Assembly (NCBI GenBank): GCA_902728285.1
Contig: CACVBU010000363.1
Coordinates: 62,001 to 126,000 of the forward strand
DNA from: Clytia hemisphaerica
Lineage: Eukaryota > Cnidaria > Hydrozoa > Leptothecata > Clytiidae
Direction: 5' to 3'
DNA: 64,000 nt
The notes below the pieces were generated by a model. The model was not told where the DNA came from, ran no database searches, and saw only the letters and a list, made by a program, of their open reading frames with translations. Shown here piece by piece: positions 22,101-33,041 of this stretch. The position numbers and the translations under genes are program-made. Within the stretch, counting starts at the first letter, position 1, and each line of letters opens with the position of its first letter.

Positions 22101-23786
22101 TCTTACTCATCAATGGGTATCCAGCTAAACAATGCAGGCATGCTTTGAAACATGACTAAACTCATGTAACCAGTCACGAAAAAAAAACGAGGCTTTCTTA
22201 CTCATCAATGGGTATCCAACTAAAGAAGGCAGGCATGCTTTGAAACATGACTAAACTCATGTAACCAGTCACGAAAAAAACGAGGCTTTCTTACTCATCA
22301 ATGGGTATCCAGCTAAAGAAGGCAGGCATACTTTGAAACATGACTAAACTCGTGTAACCAGTCACGAAAAAAACGAGGCTTTCTTACTCATCAATGGGTA
22401 TCCAACTAAAGAAGGCAGGCATGCTTTGAAACATGACTAAACTCATGTAACCAGTCACGAAAAAAACGAGGCTTTCTAACTCATCAATGGGTATCCAGCT
22501 AAAGAAGGCAGGCATACTTTGAAACATGACTAAACTCGTGTAACCAGTCACGAAAAAAACGAGGCTTTCTTACTCATCAATGGGTATCCAACTAAAGAAG
22601 GCAGGCATACTTTGAAACATGACTAAACTCGTGTAACCAGTCACGAAAAAAAACGAGGCTTGCTTACTCATCAATTGGTATCCAACTAAAGAAGGCAGGC
22701 ATGCTTTGAAACATGACTAAACTCATGTAACCAGTCACGAAAAGAAAACGAGACTTGCTTACTCATCAATGGGTATCCAACTAAAGAAGGCAGGCATACT
22801 TTGAAACATGACTAAACTCATGTAACCAGTCACGAAAAAAAACGAGGCTTTCTTACTCATCAATGGGTATCCAGCTAAAGAAGGCAGGCATACTTTGAAA
22901 CATGACTAAACTCGTGTAACCAGTCACGAAAAAAACGAGGCTTGCTTACTCATCAATGGGTATCCAACTAAAGAAGGCAGGCATGCTTTGAAACATGACT
23001 AAACTCATGTAACCAGTCACGAAAAAAAACGAGGCTTTCTTACTCATCAATGGGTATCCAACTAAAGAAGGCAGGCATGCTTTGAAACATGACTAAACTC
23101 ATGTAACCAGTCACGAAAAAAACGAGGCTTTCTTACTCATCAATGGGTATCCAACTAAAGAAGGCAGGCATGCTTTGAAACATGACTGAACTCATGTAAC
23201 CAGTCACGAAAAAAACGAGGCTTTCTTACTCATCAATGGGTATCCAACTAAAGAAGGCAGGCATGCTTTGAAACATGACTAAACTCATGTAACCAGTCAC
23301 GAAAAAAACGAGGCTTTCTTACTCATCAATGGGTATCCAACTAAAGAAGGCAGGCATGCTTTGAAACATGACTAAACTCGTGTAACCAGTCACGAAAAAA
23401 ACGAGGCTTTCTTACTCATCAATGGGTATCCAGCTAAAGAAGGCAGGCATGCTTTGAAACATGACTAAACTCGTGTAACCAGTCACGAAAAAAACGAGGC
23501 TTTCTTACTCATCAATGGGTATCCAGCTAAAGAAGGCAGGCATGCTTTGAAACATGACTAAACTCATGTAACCAGTCACGAAAAAAACGAGGCTTGCTTA
23601 CTCATCAATGGGTATCCAACTAAAGAAGGCAGGCATGCTTTGAAACATGACTAAACTCATGTAACCAGTCACGAACCATTGTCCAACACCAACCAATGTT
23701 AATAGTTTATTGAAGGCTGTGGATTTCTTATGCTCGTAAATCACTACATCACGTGGTGAATTGATGTACGTTCGATGGCGAAAGGC
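16195..23786 (-). CDS. TMEM223: TMEM223-like mitochondrial inner-membrane protein (first exon not found)
   Basis: Five exons with good splice sites and matching phases: 23786-23602, 18872-18821, 18493-18417, 18103-17976 and 16334-16195, giving 193 residues (human TMEM223 is about 200). Family landmarks in order: RDVVIYEH and the GQWFVTGYMSLV first membrane helix; WKYRAGFSLFVIGTS, the second helix; SVTSITLMKNSS; ITPVGTPFKTITPITEVSA; and the C-terminal block IPLKLKNHRF ... DKSGHF ... LFDRTVG. Known TMEM223 proteins act in mitochondrial complex IV biogenesis; the role here is inferred from the match. The short leader exon upstream of 23786 was not found. The intron after 23602 opens with the 19-unit array made from this gene's own exon end and donor. 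The last intron holds two mariner-type MITEs. Confidence 0.82.
16354..16544. mobile_element. mariner-type MITE
   Basis: The ends are CAGTGAGTCTCGCTAATTCG and a GTCCACTG terminus, with TA at the right. The interior repeats TTCGAATTATAGAAAGA. It lies in the last intron of the TMEM223-like gene. Confidence 0.6.
16621..17804. mobile_element. Non-autonomous mariner-type element, 1.18 kb
   Basis: The terminal inverted repeats (CAGTGTGTCCCAAAAAG and TTTTTGGGACACACTG, continuing into GTGGACA) are flanked by TA on both sides. The interior has AGGTACCCCC and TTCAAGGGTTTCAAGG repeats but no transposase-like frame. It sits in the last intron of the TMEM223-like gene. Confidence 0.75.
18880..21890. other. 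Intron sequence of the TMEM223-like gene
   Basis: Intron between exons 23602 and 18872. It contains a CGCGAAATTAAGT-type repeat (20660-20790) and several diverged copies of a GGAAAACTTTTGTCGT block (20.3-21.2 kb). No further gene was recognised; small open frames at 19.0-19.5 kb lack family resemblance. Confidence 0.5.
21896..23678 (-). repeat. Tandem array, 19 units of ~93 bp, derived from the TMEM223-like exon/donor junction
   Basis: I count 19 units of 92-95 bp; the length differences come mainly from an A-run. Read on the minus strand, each unit is TTCGTGACTGGTTACATGAG, the last third of exon 23786-23602, its GATGA|GTAAG splice donor, and the first ~20 nt of the intron (AAAGCCTCG plus a T-run). 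The rightmost unit (about 23585-23678) is continuous with the rest of the exon and is the authentic copy; the other 18 lie downstream as intron. Variants (ATG/ATA, CTCATG/CTCGTG, GCTTTC/GCTTGC) alternate between units. Confidence 0.9.
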
Positions 23787-24326
23787 CTGGAAACGAGAAC
23801 AGAAGAGTATACGTAATTCATATCATCCTCAAGGAGTTAGGGAGGGCTAGATGGAATACTATGGTTGAAAAATGTGCCGTGGTTATAGGTAGGAAATCCT
23901 ATCTAGGTCACGAGACATTGTATTTTTAATACAACAAAATTTCAGCGCTTGACCAAACAGAAGCGCACCGGATTTTCAAAAACAATAGTAACAATGTTTT
24001 TTTGCGATTTTCACTTTTTTGCTTGGAGAAGCGTTTGAAGCACTCTATCTAGCCCTTTGGACTTCTGTGAAATCTGTGGTTACCATACGCCAACACGAGA
24101 ATAACGCAACAAACTCAATTTTAGTGGCGAGCGGCAAATCTCACTCCAGTATTCAGTAGCTTAATGGTACTAAATTTATAGGCCCTTGCTTTATTCCTAT
24201 GTTGGAATTAATTTGCACTAAAACTATATGAAGGGGGTGGAGTGCGAGCAGACAAATGACGTCAGAAATGTCTACCAAAGTCATTATGCGGTTAGTAAAG
24301 AATGTCGAAACCACTGATCTTAAGTA

Positions 24327-24480
24327 CAGTCAACTCTCTCTAATTCGAATCTTTCTGTAATTCGAACCAAAATATTGGCCCCCTCAGCTGGAAAGTGAAC
24401 TACTCTTTGTAATTCGAACCTTTCTCTAATCCGAATAATATTCTTGGTCCCTTGAAGATCGAATTAGAGAGAGTCAACTG
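24327..24480. mobile_element. mariner-type MITE, 154 bp
   Basis: The ends read CAGTCAACTCTCTCTAATTC and its complement (ATTAGAGAGAGTCAACTG), with TA on the left. The interior repeats AATTCGAACC. Confidence 0.75.
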
Positions 24481-24737
24481 TGATCGAAGAATGATACCTT
24501 TGTTACCCTTGGTAGCCATTTGGATCCAGCGAATTGAGATGACTTTCTTATTCCAGTAAGAGAAAGGTGACGTAATGTGTAAAGCCACATTTACATGGTA
24601 TTTAGAAATTATTTTTATTTTTGTTCTATATTTCTGAAAAATAAAAATAATGATGCATTGAACGTACCTAAAAAAAATTTTATTTGACACTTTCAAGATC
24701 GAATATTTTAATTTAGAATATTTTCAGATCTTAAAGG

Positions 24738-24915
24738 CTTTGTTTTTAAATAAGAGTGATATCGTTTGCTTACTCGTCAATCTTAATTTACAAGCTTTTT
24801 CACATTGGATTGAAATGATTGTGGAGCAAGATCGGTTAGAAAGAGTTTACGTCAGCACAATAAAACAATAAGGAGATACCGTCCTGATATGAAACATGTG
24901 TCCAATATGAAACGG
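24738..24915. repeat. Single-unit copy of the 13951-14320 repeat element
   Basis: It shares AAGAGTGATATC, CAAGCTTTTTCACATTGGAT, GTGGAGCAAGAT and CCAATATGAAACGGG-type right-flank blocks with 13951-14320, but has one internal unit instead of three. Confidence 0.6.
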
Positions 24916-25607
24916 GAACACTTATGTAAAAATGAAACCTTTAATTTACCGTGGTAAACAAGGCCTAACTTATATGAGTTCTTTACAACGGAATTGCTTT
25001 TTTTTCGCAAACGTCCAATCTGGTTATGATAACACGCAAAAGTAGAGTCAAACGACTGAGGCTTGGCCTTTGCAAAATATACTGAAAATTATTGAAGAAA
25101 TATTTGATTGAAATCAAATACGACACACCCTTCTCACATACCCGGTTGGATTTTTTCAGCCAATTGGGAAAAAATAATGGACTGAAACTCGACGGGGCTT
25201 GGGATTTCAAATCTTTTGTTTTCAAGTCAGAAAATTCAGAGGGGATGGGGAAAATAGTAGATACTTTGCAGTGAGGATTGGTTTATTGGATTATTTTCAG
25301 TGTGGGGATATTTTCCACCGGGTACGATATTTTGGCCAATTTTTCAGTGGATCTGTGAGAAGGGGTGTAATAAGGAGTGTGTGTGCAGATGAAAAGGCAC
25401 GGGATGAAATATTTCAAACTGGTATCCCAATTTTTTAGAATATTATAACACAGTCTAATTGATAAGCCTATGAAATCAAAGCGCGATGTTTTGGTAGGCT
25501 TTAGGGCTATTCTGATAACAAAGAAGAATTCGATATAAAGAACGGGAGATTTAAAAAAATAATCAAGTTTTACATGTTACATTCAACTTTCTACAAAATT
25601 TGATGAT

Positions 25608-27425
25608 TCAACAAAAACAGTTTGGAAAATCACCACAGCATAGAGTTTGATCCAATGAAAAAGAATTCATTTCTTTCGATAATTGGTTAGGTACATTGAA
25701 ATCGACAGTTGAATTAAACTCAAATGCTTTACTCGCCGCCAGATGCCACACTCTTTCGAAATTCGGGTCCGATGCCAACAACGGTGAGTCTTCGCTGGGT
25801 CCAGTTACAAGGTCGAAGATAAGAGGTTTGCGTAATTTCTGGACCGTATCTCCATAACATTGATATGGCCTTGAAAGATCCTTGTGAATAATAAAATGTA
25901 TTTTCCAGACTTTTCCGATTTCTTTTTCTTCTAAAGTGACCGCATGAATGTTACTTCCACAATAGTGAAAGAATTCTCGATTCACGTGATTTTTCCGTCC
26001 AAAAAGTAGCTTGGAAATATCTTTTCCATCCAACTTATTATCGGGAAACTCAACGCCTCTATCATAGGAAACTCGCATGAGCGATAAAATAGTTGGAAAG
26101 ATATCCAATAAACTAACAGGTTGGTTCACCACCAAACCTCGTTTGAATTTCCCAGGCCACTGGAACATTAAAGGTACTCTTATACCACCTTCAAAACTGG
26201 TAGCTTTCCCGCCACGATAGATTCCAGGCCAACCTCCTTGACGCTCACCACTAATCAAATTATACATAATTGTCGCAGGCCCATGATCAGACGCGAATAT
26301 AACCAGTGTCTTTTCAGTAAGATTTAGACTGTGGATTTCACTCAAAATCTGACCAACACTCCAGTCTAGTTCAAGCATTGAAGCCCCGTACGAACCATGT
26401 TGACTCCGGCCGACAAACCGTTTCGCTGTAGCTAAAGCCACGTGCATTTTATGATACGAAACATAAGCCATGAATCTTTTATCTCGATTCTTGTTGATAA
26501 AAGACTTAGTCTCGTTCACCAAGTTAGCTGTAATACTCTCTAAATTTACAGTTTGCTCGACAACTTGGTTATTTCGCATGACAATGCAGTTGAATTGACG
26601 AATCAAATAAAAGTAAAAGACATGATAGCTGTACCATAAGATTGCAACCGTTAACAATAAAATAAACACAGCTCTGCGAAACGGTTTAAATACCAAGTAA
26701 CTCACAACAAAAGCAAGTAAAGAACCAAAGTAGCGATAAAAATTTACCACATTTTGGATGTGATACATTTCGCCATGTAATCCGTACAGCGGCGAGTTCC
26801 CGCATTCCATTGCGTTAGTTAACGGCATCCCGTAATAATAATCAAAACCTTTTCTCAACGGATGATGACAAAAATTTTCATCCTTGTGTTTAAAAGAAGG
26901 AATGTTTGCCTTATTCTTTTTGTGTGTGTTTTTCTTACCGCAATGCAAGCCTAGGTGCCATTTCCCGAAAAATCCGTTTATATAACCGTTTCGTTTCAAT
27001 ACTTCTGCAAACGTAGTCTCGTTCGGTGGAAGTCCTCCTTCAGCAGTTGTATATTTGATGACACGTGCTTCTCCTACTCCACGCGGTTCTAATCCAAGGC
27101 GCACGGGGTATCGGCCTGTTAGAATCGCAGCACGACTAGGTGTACATACTGGAGCCGCAGCTAAGGCGTGTGTGAACTTAACACCATTAGTACATAACGA
27201 GTCGATATTTGGTGTTTTGATTGTCTTGTTACCATAGCAACCGATGTCGGCAATACCCAAATCATCCACTAAGACGAATAAGATGTTAGGTTGATGCCAG
27301 GTTGTCTCAGCTCTGGTGAAGAGTGTCAGATATGTGAAGAAGATAAAGTGAAGATGATAATGCATCTGTAAACAGAAGAGAATTAGGATAATGATTATGT
27401 ACTTTTTGTAAGAACTAATCTTCAA
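25608..27425 (-). CDS. Steryl-sulfatase/arylsulfatase (STS/ARSC-type), membrane-anchored
   Basis: A single-exon frame of 605 residues, slightly longer than human STS. After an N-terminal hydrophobic signal segment comes the sulfatase core: [12 protein letters not shown] (metal-binding aspartates), then [14 protein letters not shown], the CxPSR motif whose cysteine is converted to catalytic formylglycine. GKWHLG, ASDHGP and [14 protein letters not shown] follow. [11 protein letters not shown] is followed by two hydrophobic helices (about residues 235-290), the membrane hairpin typical of STS/ARSD/ARSE-type enzymes and absent from ARSA/ARSB. The C-terminus [10 protein letters not shown] also resembles the STS group. 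Enzymes of this group hydrolyse sulfate esters such as steroid sulfates in the ER or Golgi lumen; the substrate is inferred from family only. A downstream N-terminal Met (residue 21) is possible. Confidence 0.92.
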   Translation of the reverse strand: MKISSYKKYIIIILILFCLQMHYHLHFIFFTYLTLFTRAETTWHQPNILFVLVDDLGIADIGCYGNKTIKTPNIDSLCTNGVKFTHALAAAPVCTPSRAAILTGRYPVRLGLEPRGVGEARVIKYTTAEGGLPPNETTFAEVLKRNGYINGFFGKWHLGLHCGKKNTHKKNKANIPSFKHKDENFCHHPLRKGFDYYYGMPLTNAMECGNSPLYGLHGEMYHIQNVVNFYRYFGSLLAFVVSYLVFKPFRRAVFILLLTVAILWYSYHVFYFYLIRQFNCIVMRNNQVVEQTVNLESITANLVNETKSFINKNRDKRFMAYVSYHKMHVALATAKRFVGRSQHGSYGASMLELDWSVGQILSEIHSLNLTEKTLVIFASDHGPATIMYNLISGERQGGWPGIYRGGKATSFEGGIRVPLMFQWPGKFKRGLVVNQPVSLLDIFPTILSLMRVSYDRGVEFPDNKLDGKDISKLLFGRKNHVNREFFHYCGSNIHAVTLEEKEIGKVWKIHFIIHKDLSRPYQCYGDTVQKLRKPLIFDLVTGPSEDSPLLASDPNFERVWHLAASKAFEFNSTVDFNVPNQLSKEMNSFSLDQTLCCGDFPNCFC

Positions 27426-27910
27426 ACCTAGAGTGTTCTTATGAAATTGGTTCTATGAAAAAGCACAAATTTCATTCTCTCAATAACAGATACTTCAAAA
27501 TTAGTAGCTCCTCCTCCACAAAGTTCGCAAAAAAACCTAACTTGAGTCTATAATAAAAATTGAATAACTTACTTTGGCACGAAATGCTGGCTTAAATTAC
27601 CATCCCAAAGTACCTATGTGTATTTTTTGTTTCTCTTATTTTCCTTACCTAAAAAAATAACAGTATCATTAAGTTGGGCGAAACTTTATGATTCCATTTG
27701 CAAGATGCCAAGCCAGAAGGATAAGTGATAAGTTAGGCGATGTTAGAACCTACAAGACCCCAAAATTTCGTGAATTCAAGTTTTGCAGTTTTTTTTCATT
27801 TAAAGAAATACAATAACGACGCAAAAGGAGCAGAATTCTATCTTCTTGAATTTCCAGTTTAACCTTCAGAAGTTTTAGAAGTTTCACTTATTCAACATGG
27901 AAACGGAAAG

Positions 27911-28174
27911 TAGCTAGGCTGCACGTATCCCCTCTGATATGTTTTTATATAAGGGATGATAATCGTGTATAAAACTCCCGTCCAAGAGTTACCCCCAAAC
28001 TTGGGGCGACCTGTTTCAATTCTCTTAAAAAGGTTTAGAAATGCAATGATTGTATTAACCTCTAGCCACTCAAAACACAAAGACACGGGGTACCTTTCAG
28101 AAGGGAATTTTATACAAGGATAGCATCCCATATATCAAAACATATCAGAGACAATAATGTGCAGCCTAGAGAGC
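27911..28174. mobile_element. MITE-like inverted-repeat element
   Basis: Left block TAGGCTGCACGTATCCCCTC with CTGATATGTTTT is the imperfect complement of the right block AAACATATCAGAGA with GTGCAGCCTA. The inner arms (TATAAAACTCCC and GGAATTTTATAC) also pair. No coding capacity. Confidence 0.55.
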
Positions 28175-28179
28175 AGCCA

Positions 28180-28850
28180 CTAAAAAAATAACCGTTTAAA
28201 ATGTATAAAAGCTAAAAAATTATTTAAAAAAATTCACTATAAAAATCATCCTGTAATTTCAAAAAATACGCATAAAAAATCGATATAATGGAATAATAAT
28301 AACCTAAGTGCATATATTAATTGTGTTTTGCATAGATAGATAATAACAAATTTTAGTCTCATGGACTAAAATTAATAAAAAATTAATATAAAAAATAAAT
28401 TTCAGAGCTCTTTAACAATACCTCTTCCCCCCGAAAATTAATTACATAATGCTTACCCCAACAGTCACAGAGAATCGAATAATAAGATACTAACCCTGTT
28501 CGCAGCCCCAGTGGAGCTTTTTCCCACAGCGGGGAATAAAATTTCCATCGAAATCCCCAAGGGGATAGAAATTCTTTTCTTCCAAGTTAAAAAAATCCAA
28601 TGAGGATGGTTTTCAAGTGCAAATTTCTGATTGAATTTCAAATAGGGATGCAACGAAAGTCAATTTCACAGTGGGGCTGAAAGTGTAGGATGTTTTTCCC
28701 ACTGAAAACTGAAAATTTCGAGTGGGACAGAGATCCCATCGAGTCTGCAACACATGGGTGCTAAGATGAACAGAGACAATGTCAGATTATATCTCATAAC
28801 ATAAGTTTTAAAGTGAAGTGTGGTAAACTAAAAGTGTAGTAAAGTATAAA
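28180..28850. other. Intergenic sequence, no gene seen
   Basis: AT-rich, then a block at about 28490-28740 (CCCAGTGGAGCTTTTTCCCA; GTTTTTCCCACTGAAAAC) that looks repeat-derived. No exon recognised. Confidence 0.4.
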
Positions 28851-28861
28851 ATCTTGAAATG

Positions 28862-29164
28862 GGCTTTTCCAGAAAAATATTTTACCCCCACTGCTGAGGA
28901 TATTGATTTTTTGAAGTATCGAACCCCCTGGATATCCACTCTTATCAATATGCTCAACATCCTGGATATCCTCTCTTATAAAGATGCTTACCCCTGGATA
29001 TCGTATTTTTTACTTGAAAAGACACTTTACCCCCTGGATATCGGCTCCCTTATAGATATTTAACCCCCCCTGGATATCTACTTTTGAACAGAAATCGTTA
29101 ACCCCCTAGATATCTGATATCCTCAACAGGTGGGGGGGGGGCACGGTCTATTTCTGGAAAAGCC
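28862..29164. mobile_element. MITE filled with CCCCCTGGATATC repeats
   Basis: Ends GGCTTTTCCAGAAA and TTTCTGGAAAAGCC are perfect inverted repeats. Between them a short motif ending CCTGGATATC recurs about eight times with ~30-nt spacing. Confidence 0.65.
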
Positions 29165-29301
29165 TAATTTGAATTATCTCGTAATCAAATTTAAAAGTCT
29201 TAAAATAATATAAACGATATACATCAGCTAACATAAAGACGGAAAAAAACGAAAGAAACCAAAAGAAAATGCATTCTTACAAAGAAACTTTGTACCATGA
29301 C

Positions 29302-30323
29302 TTACCATACAAAATCCAACCCATTTTGATTCATGTACACCAAGAAAACGGTGAACAAAATCTGCTGTGCAATTAGACTGGGCATAATCCAAATGAAAGA
29401 ATCTGCATCCACAGGCTCGTTCTTGGACCCTGACCAACCAGCACAAAATTTGACACCAAAAACTCTTTTGAATTGTCGCGGTAAATGGAAAATTAAATTG
29501 TAGGCAATGAAAGGCAATGATACGATCCTGAAAAAATAGGAAATGATAAAACAACTAGTATCTTCTTTTCGGATGAGGAAACTTCAAATGGTCAAATATC
29601 TCAAACACTATTGTCCCTTATATCTATGGTTGGAAAGAACCAGAAATTTTGAGTAAAGGGATATGATTATACGACAAAAACAGTTGTTTTGTATGTGTAG
29701 GGAAGAAATTAGCACTTTTCTTGTCCAGAAGTGGTTTATGGACATGTATCAGCGTATCAGAACAATATGAGATTCTGACAACAATCTAAAAGAAATTACC
29801 TTGTAAAAATACCAGATCCAGTAAAGAGTGCCGCAATTTGAACCAAAACCCAAGTTGAATCTTCAATCACACCAATCAGCTCACTTTGTAACAACAAATG
29901 AACCCATGAGATAGATTCACCAGCAATGGTTAACCAACCCATTGGTCCATTCCAAAAAGGTACACCAATGCACATCGCTTCAGCCCATAAGAAAATAGGT
30001 TCACCAATGGTTGCTAGGAAACGTGCTAAACAAGGATGTGAAATCCAATATGGACGACTATTGCGTGCAGGCACATATTGTGATGGGAAGAAATAACGAA
30101 CCAATGGATTTAAGGATATGATAACAACAAGCCACCAGTTCAATGTATTTTTCTGGATGACGTAAACATAAGGGATGATTGACAGAGCGGATAAAATACC
30201 ACCCATACGCCACCACGACAAGGGTGGAGGGTTTGGAATGAAAGAGCTGACATTGATTTCTGATGACTCATCACGGTTGTTGGTTGGCTTTGGAGATTTT
30301 GTTCTTTTCTTGACAAAACTCAT
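29302..30323 (-). CDS. Uncharacterised multi-pass membrane protein
   Basis: Two exons, 30323-29800 and 29527-29302, join in phase (AG|G) into 249 residues. The start is the ATG at 30323, just after a TTTTTCTGAAAAAT stretch; an acceptor-like TTTTTTCAG lies immediately upstream, so a further 5' untranslated exon is possible. A short basic N-terminus (KKRTKSPKPTNN) precedes six or so hydrophobic segments (SWWRMGGILSALSIIPYVYV; WWLVVIISLNPLVRYFF; LARFLATIGEPIFLWAEA; WVHLLLQSELIGV; WVLVQIAALFTGSG; MPSLIAQQILFTVFLVYM). The repeated GE(P/S)I..W pattern suggests two related halves. I do not recognise the family. The stop codon overlaps a strong donor (GTATG|GTAAGTC), so an extended 3' isoform is possible. 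Confidence 0.75.
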
Positions 30324-30547
30324 TTTTTGACTTTTTTCATTGATATTTTTCTGAAAAAATAGATACATATATTGTTACCAATTATGACAACTTTGCACTG
30401 TAAAAACATTTTGTGATTTACCCTACTATTAAAGTTAGATAATTATAAACAGTAATATTTTTTCAAGTAGCAATTCAATTTCATGTGTTACTATTTTATT
30501 TTCTAATAATTAAAAAAATATCTAATTGTCTATTCCAGAACAGAAAC

Positions 30548-30553
30548 TTTATT
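30548..30553 (-). terminator. Poly(A) signal AATAAA for TSFM
   Basis: AATAAA on the minus strand, about 50 nt after the TSFM stop codon. Confidence 0.6.
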
Positions 30554-30600
30554 ACAAGCATTTTCTTGAATTCCACTTTAAATTAATTATAAATTATACA

Positions 30601-33041
30601 TTAACTGGTCAAACCATACCGAATAAAATCAACAACATCTGCTTGGTTTTGATTCAAAAGTTCGGCAACCGTAACTTTATCATTTAATAAAAATTCTTGT
30701 CCAAGTAAACTTTCTTCTTTCGAGACATCATTACTTGGCTGCAAAGCTATTGGATTCATACCAATCACGTGCTGTGAGAGATCACGTGCAATTTTCTTTA
30801 AATTCTCCACATCAACATCTGTTGTCTTTGGTTTTAGTACCACAACACCGGCAAATTTACCAAGCAAGCTACCATTAGAAGTTACAGTGTTATTTCCACC
30901 ATGCGTAGAAACTCCAATGATATTTTCTTGGTTTGTGGTCATTGCTAACGCACGTTTTATCTTCATATTCTCACCGATCTTACCTACAAGTTGAACGAGG
31001 TGCTCCTCAAGGGTCACATCAAGCGATGGATGTTTCATCTCTTTCAAATCATGCTCTAAAACCATTTCTCTTAAATGAGTGATCTCTTGGTTTGAGGAAA
31101 CCTTCATGTTTTGTTCAATAACCTTTTGTCGGAATTTCAGAACAGACTGTGCAGTTGAACCAACTAGCTCAGTGAAGAGTTCATTACGTGCCACAAAATC
31201 TGTTTCACAAGCCACCTAAAGAAATTTCCAAAATATTTGAATTTGGAATAATACTACATCAACTTCAGCTGTTTGATGCTGGGAGAAATAAAAGAATTGA
31301 CTTTTTAAGAGGAAAAGGTACTTGCTGTTCAGAATAAGCAATATCTTTTAATGATAACAAGTGATACTTTTATGGACCTACCTGGTTACCAAAACTAACC
31401 AATGAACATTGAAACAATGAAACACATAAGACATAACTGGTCAAAATACAAAAATATATAAAATGAAAGCATATCTATTGGTAGAAATTATCAATACTAT
31501 TGAAAAAGACTTACGAAAAAAAAGTAAAAAAGTTATTAAACGCTTTTCTTTATAAAAACAATACACTATCAGAAAAACGCACAGCTTAATAAAGGTTTCT
31601 AGAAAACAAAAACGGCGATTTCCGGCATTTTCGGCCGGAAAAAATTTTTCGTCATGTTCATGTCATATTCTGTCATGTTTTGAGTATTGCGCATCTTTCT
31701 GCAAAAAATCAGAAAAAACTAAGGATGAAAATTCGAGAAAATGTCAAAAACCCGGTTTTTCCGGCATATTCCCGGCATTTTCAGCCGGAAAAAAATGTTT
31801 TTCGAAAATCGGGCTCCGTCACATTTTACGTATTGTCATTTTGCATCAGTGTGCAAAATTTCATAAAAAAATATAAAGTACAGCTCGAGAAATTCAAGAA
31901 ATACTGTCTTTCCGGCGAAATATAGGTTGTTCCGGCGATTTTTTAATAGTTCCGGCTTCAAAAATCAATTTTATTGAAAATTGAAACATGCTTGATGGTG
32001 GGCATTGCCATTAATAATGTTTATGGATGAAAAAACAACCAATTATAAGGAAAAAGTCTAATGAAAATTCAGAAAAACGGTGATTTCCGGCATATTTCCG
32101 GCATTTTCGGCTGGAAAAATTTTTTTCTCAAAAATCGGACCCGGTCATGTTTTGGGCATTGTTAATACGCATCTTTAAGCAAAAAATCAGAAAAAACTAA
32201 TGATGAAATCTCGAGAAAATGTCAAAAAACCGGTTTTTCCGGCATATATTTTTTTTTTCGAAAATCGGGCTCCGTCACATTTTGGGCATTGCCATTTTGC
32301 ATCTTTGTGCCAAAAACCAGAAAAAACTAATGAGCCAATCTCGAGAAAAGCTGGTAACAGACGGACGGACGAACAAAGGTTAATTTATAGGACCTCCAGG
32401 TAGGTCCAAAAATGGGAAGAATTTAACCAAACCTCTACAAGTGCGATATAATTTTGTTCAGTCAAAACCCCAACAAGCCCTTCACTAGTTGACCGACTTT
32501 GAAGTTTCTTGGCTTTGGCCCATCCCTCTTTTTCAGCTTGCTGGTGTAACCATATTTCTGCTTTCTCCATGTCATTCTCGTAAAGTTTCATAGCTTCATT
32601 GCATTTAGTGAAAGAGTAGCCAGTCTTTTTACGTAATGTTGTCAATTGTTGTTTGTTGATTGCATTCAAAATTGAATTGGTTGAAAAACATCGATGATTA
32701 TTGAGAAAACCTTGAAACAAAAAGATACAACAAATAGTTTTAGTTATAAATATATTTAGTAAAATCATTGACATTATACTATGACACACTTTTACGGCTG
32801 GTCAAGTCAGATCACAGGAAGTAATCTTACATATTAATCGAAAAATGTTTACGAGGGAACATTTTGCAGGGCCATATTCCATCTAACAATGTGTTGAATA
32901 AGAAGGCCTCAGTTTCAAAACTCTATGCCATTTGGTACTGTCGATCTCAAATGTTTTTACTTTTAAACGTGTGAAGATTCCCCTATCAAGAACTTCAAAC
33001 TTACCGTGTAAAACCTTTCTCTGACGAAGTATTGAAGCCAT
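30601..33041 (-). CDS. TSFM: Elongation factor Ts, mitochondrial
   Basis: Three exons, 33041-33005, 32710-32433 and 31215-30601, join in phase into 309 residues, close to the ~325 of human TSFM. Exon 1 and the start of exon 2 give an arginine-rich, acid-free leader (MASILRQRKVLHGFLNNHR), a mitochondrial targeting peptide. Then comes the EF-Ts N-terminal UBA-like domain (LTTLRKKTGYSFTKCNEAM) and the hallmark VEVACETDFVARNE, split by intron 2. The rest is the dimerisation/core domain. The protein exchanges GDP for GTP on mitochondrial EF-Tu. Intron 2 contains a TGGACCTACC-type transposon whose right end lies just 25 bp from the donor side of exon 2. Confidence 0.95.
31373..32408. mobile_element. 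TGGACCTACC-type DNA transposon, copy 3
   Basis: The right end GGTAGGTCCA (32399-32408) and the CCGGCATTTTCGGCCGGAA, ATCGGGCTCCGTCAC and GACGGACGAAC blocks match the copy at 38814-40929. A TGGACCTACC occurs at 31373, but the first ~230 bp after it do not resemble the other copies, so the left end is uncertain. It lies in TSFM intron 2. Confidence 0.6.

Larger units (their letters stand above)
23790..25600. other. Intergenic or 5' intron sequence, no gene seen
   Basis: It should contain the missing first exon of the TMEM223-like gene, but no ATG exon ending in phase 0 was convincing. It holds a mariner-type MITE (24327-24480) and the dispersed repeat at 24738-24915. Confidence 0.4.

Noticed and set aside
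21896-23678. CRISPR-like regular array
   Set aside because: The units are continuous tandem repeats without unique spacers, in a eukaryotic intron, and derive from a neighbouring exon.
24493-24518. First exon (ATGGCTACCAAGGG...) of the TMEM223-like gene
   Set aside because: Its possible donors leave phase 1, while exon 23786 starts in phase 0, and it abuts a MITE.
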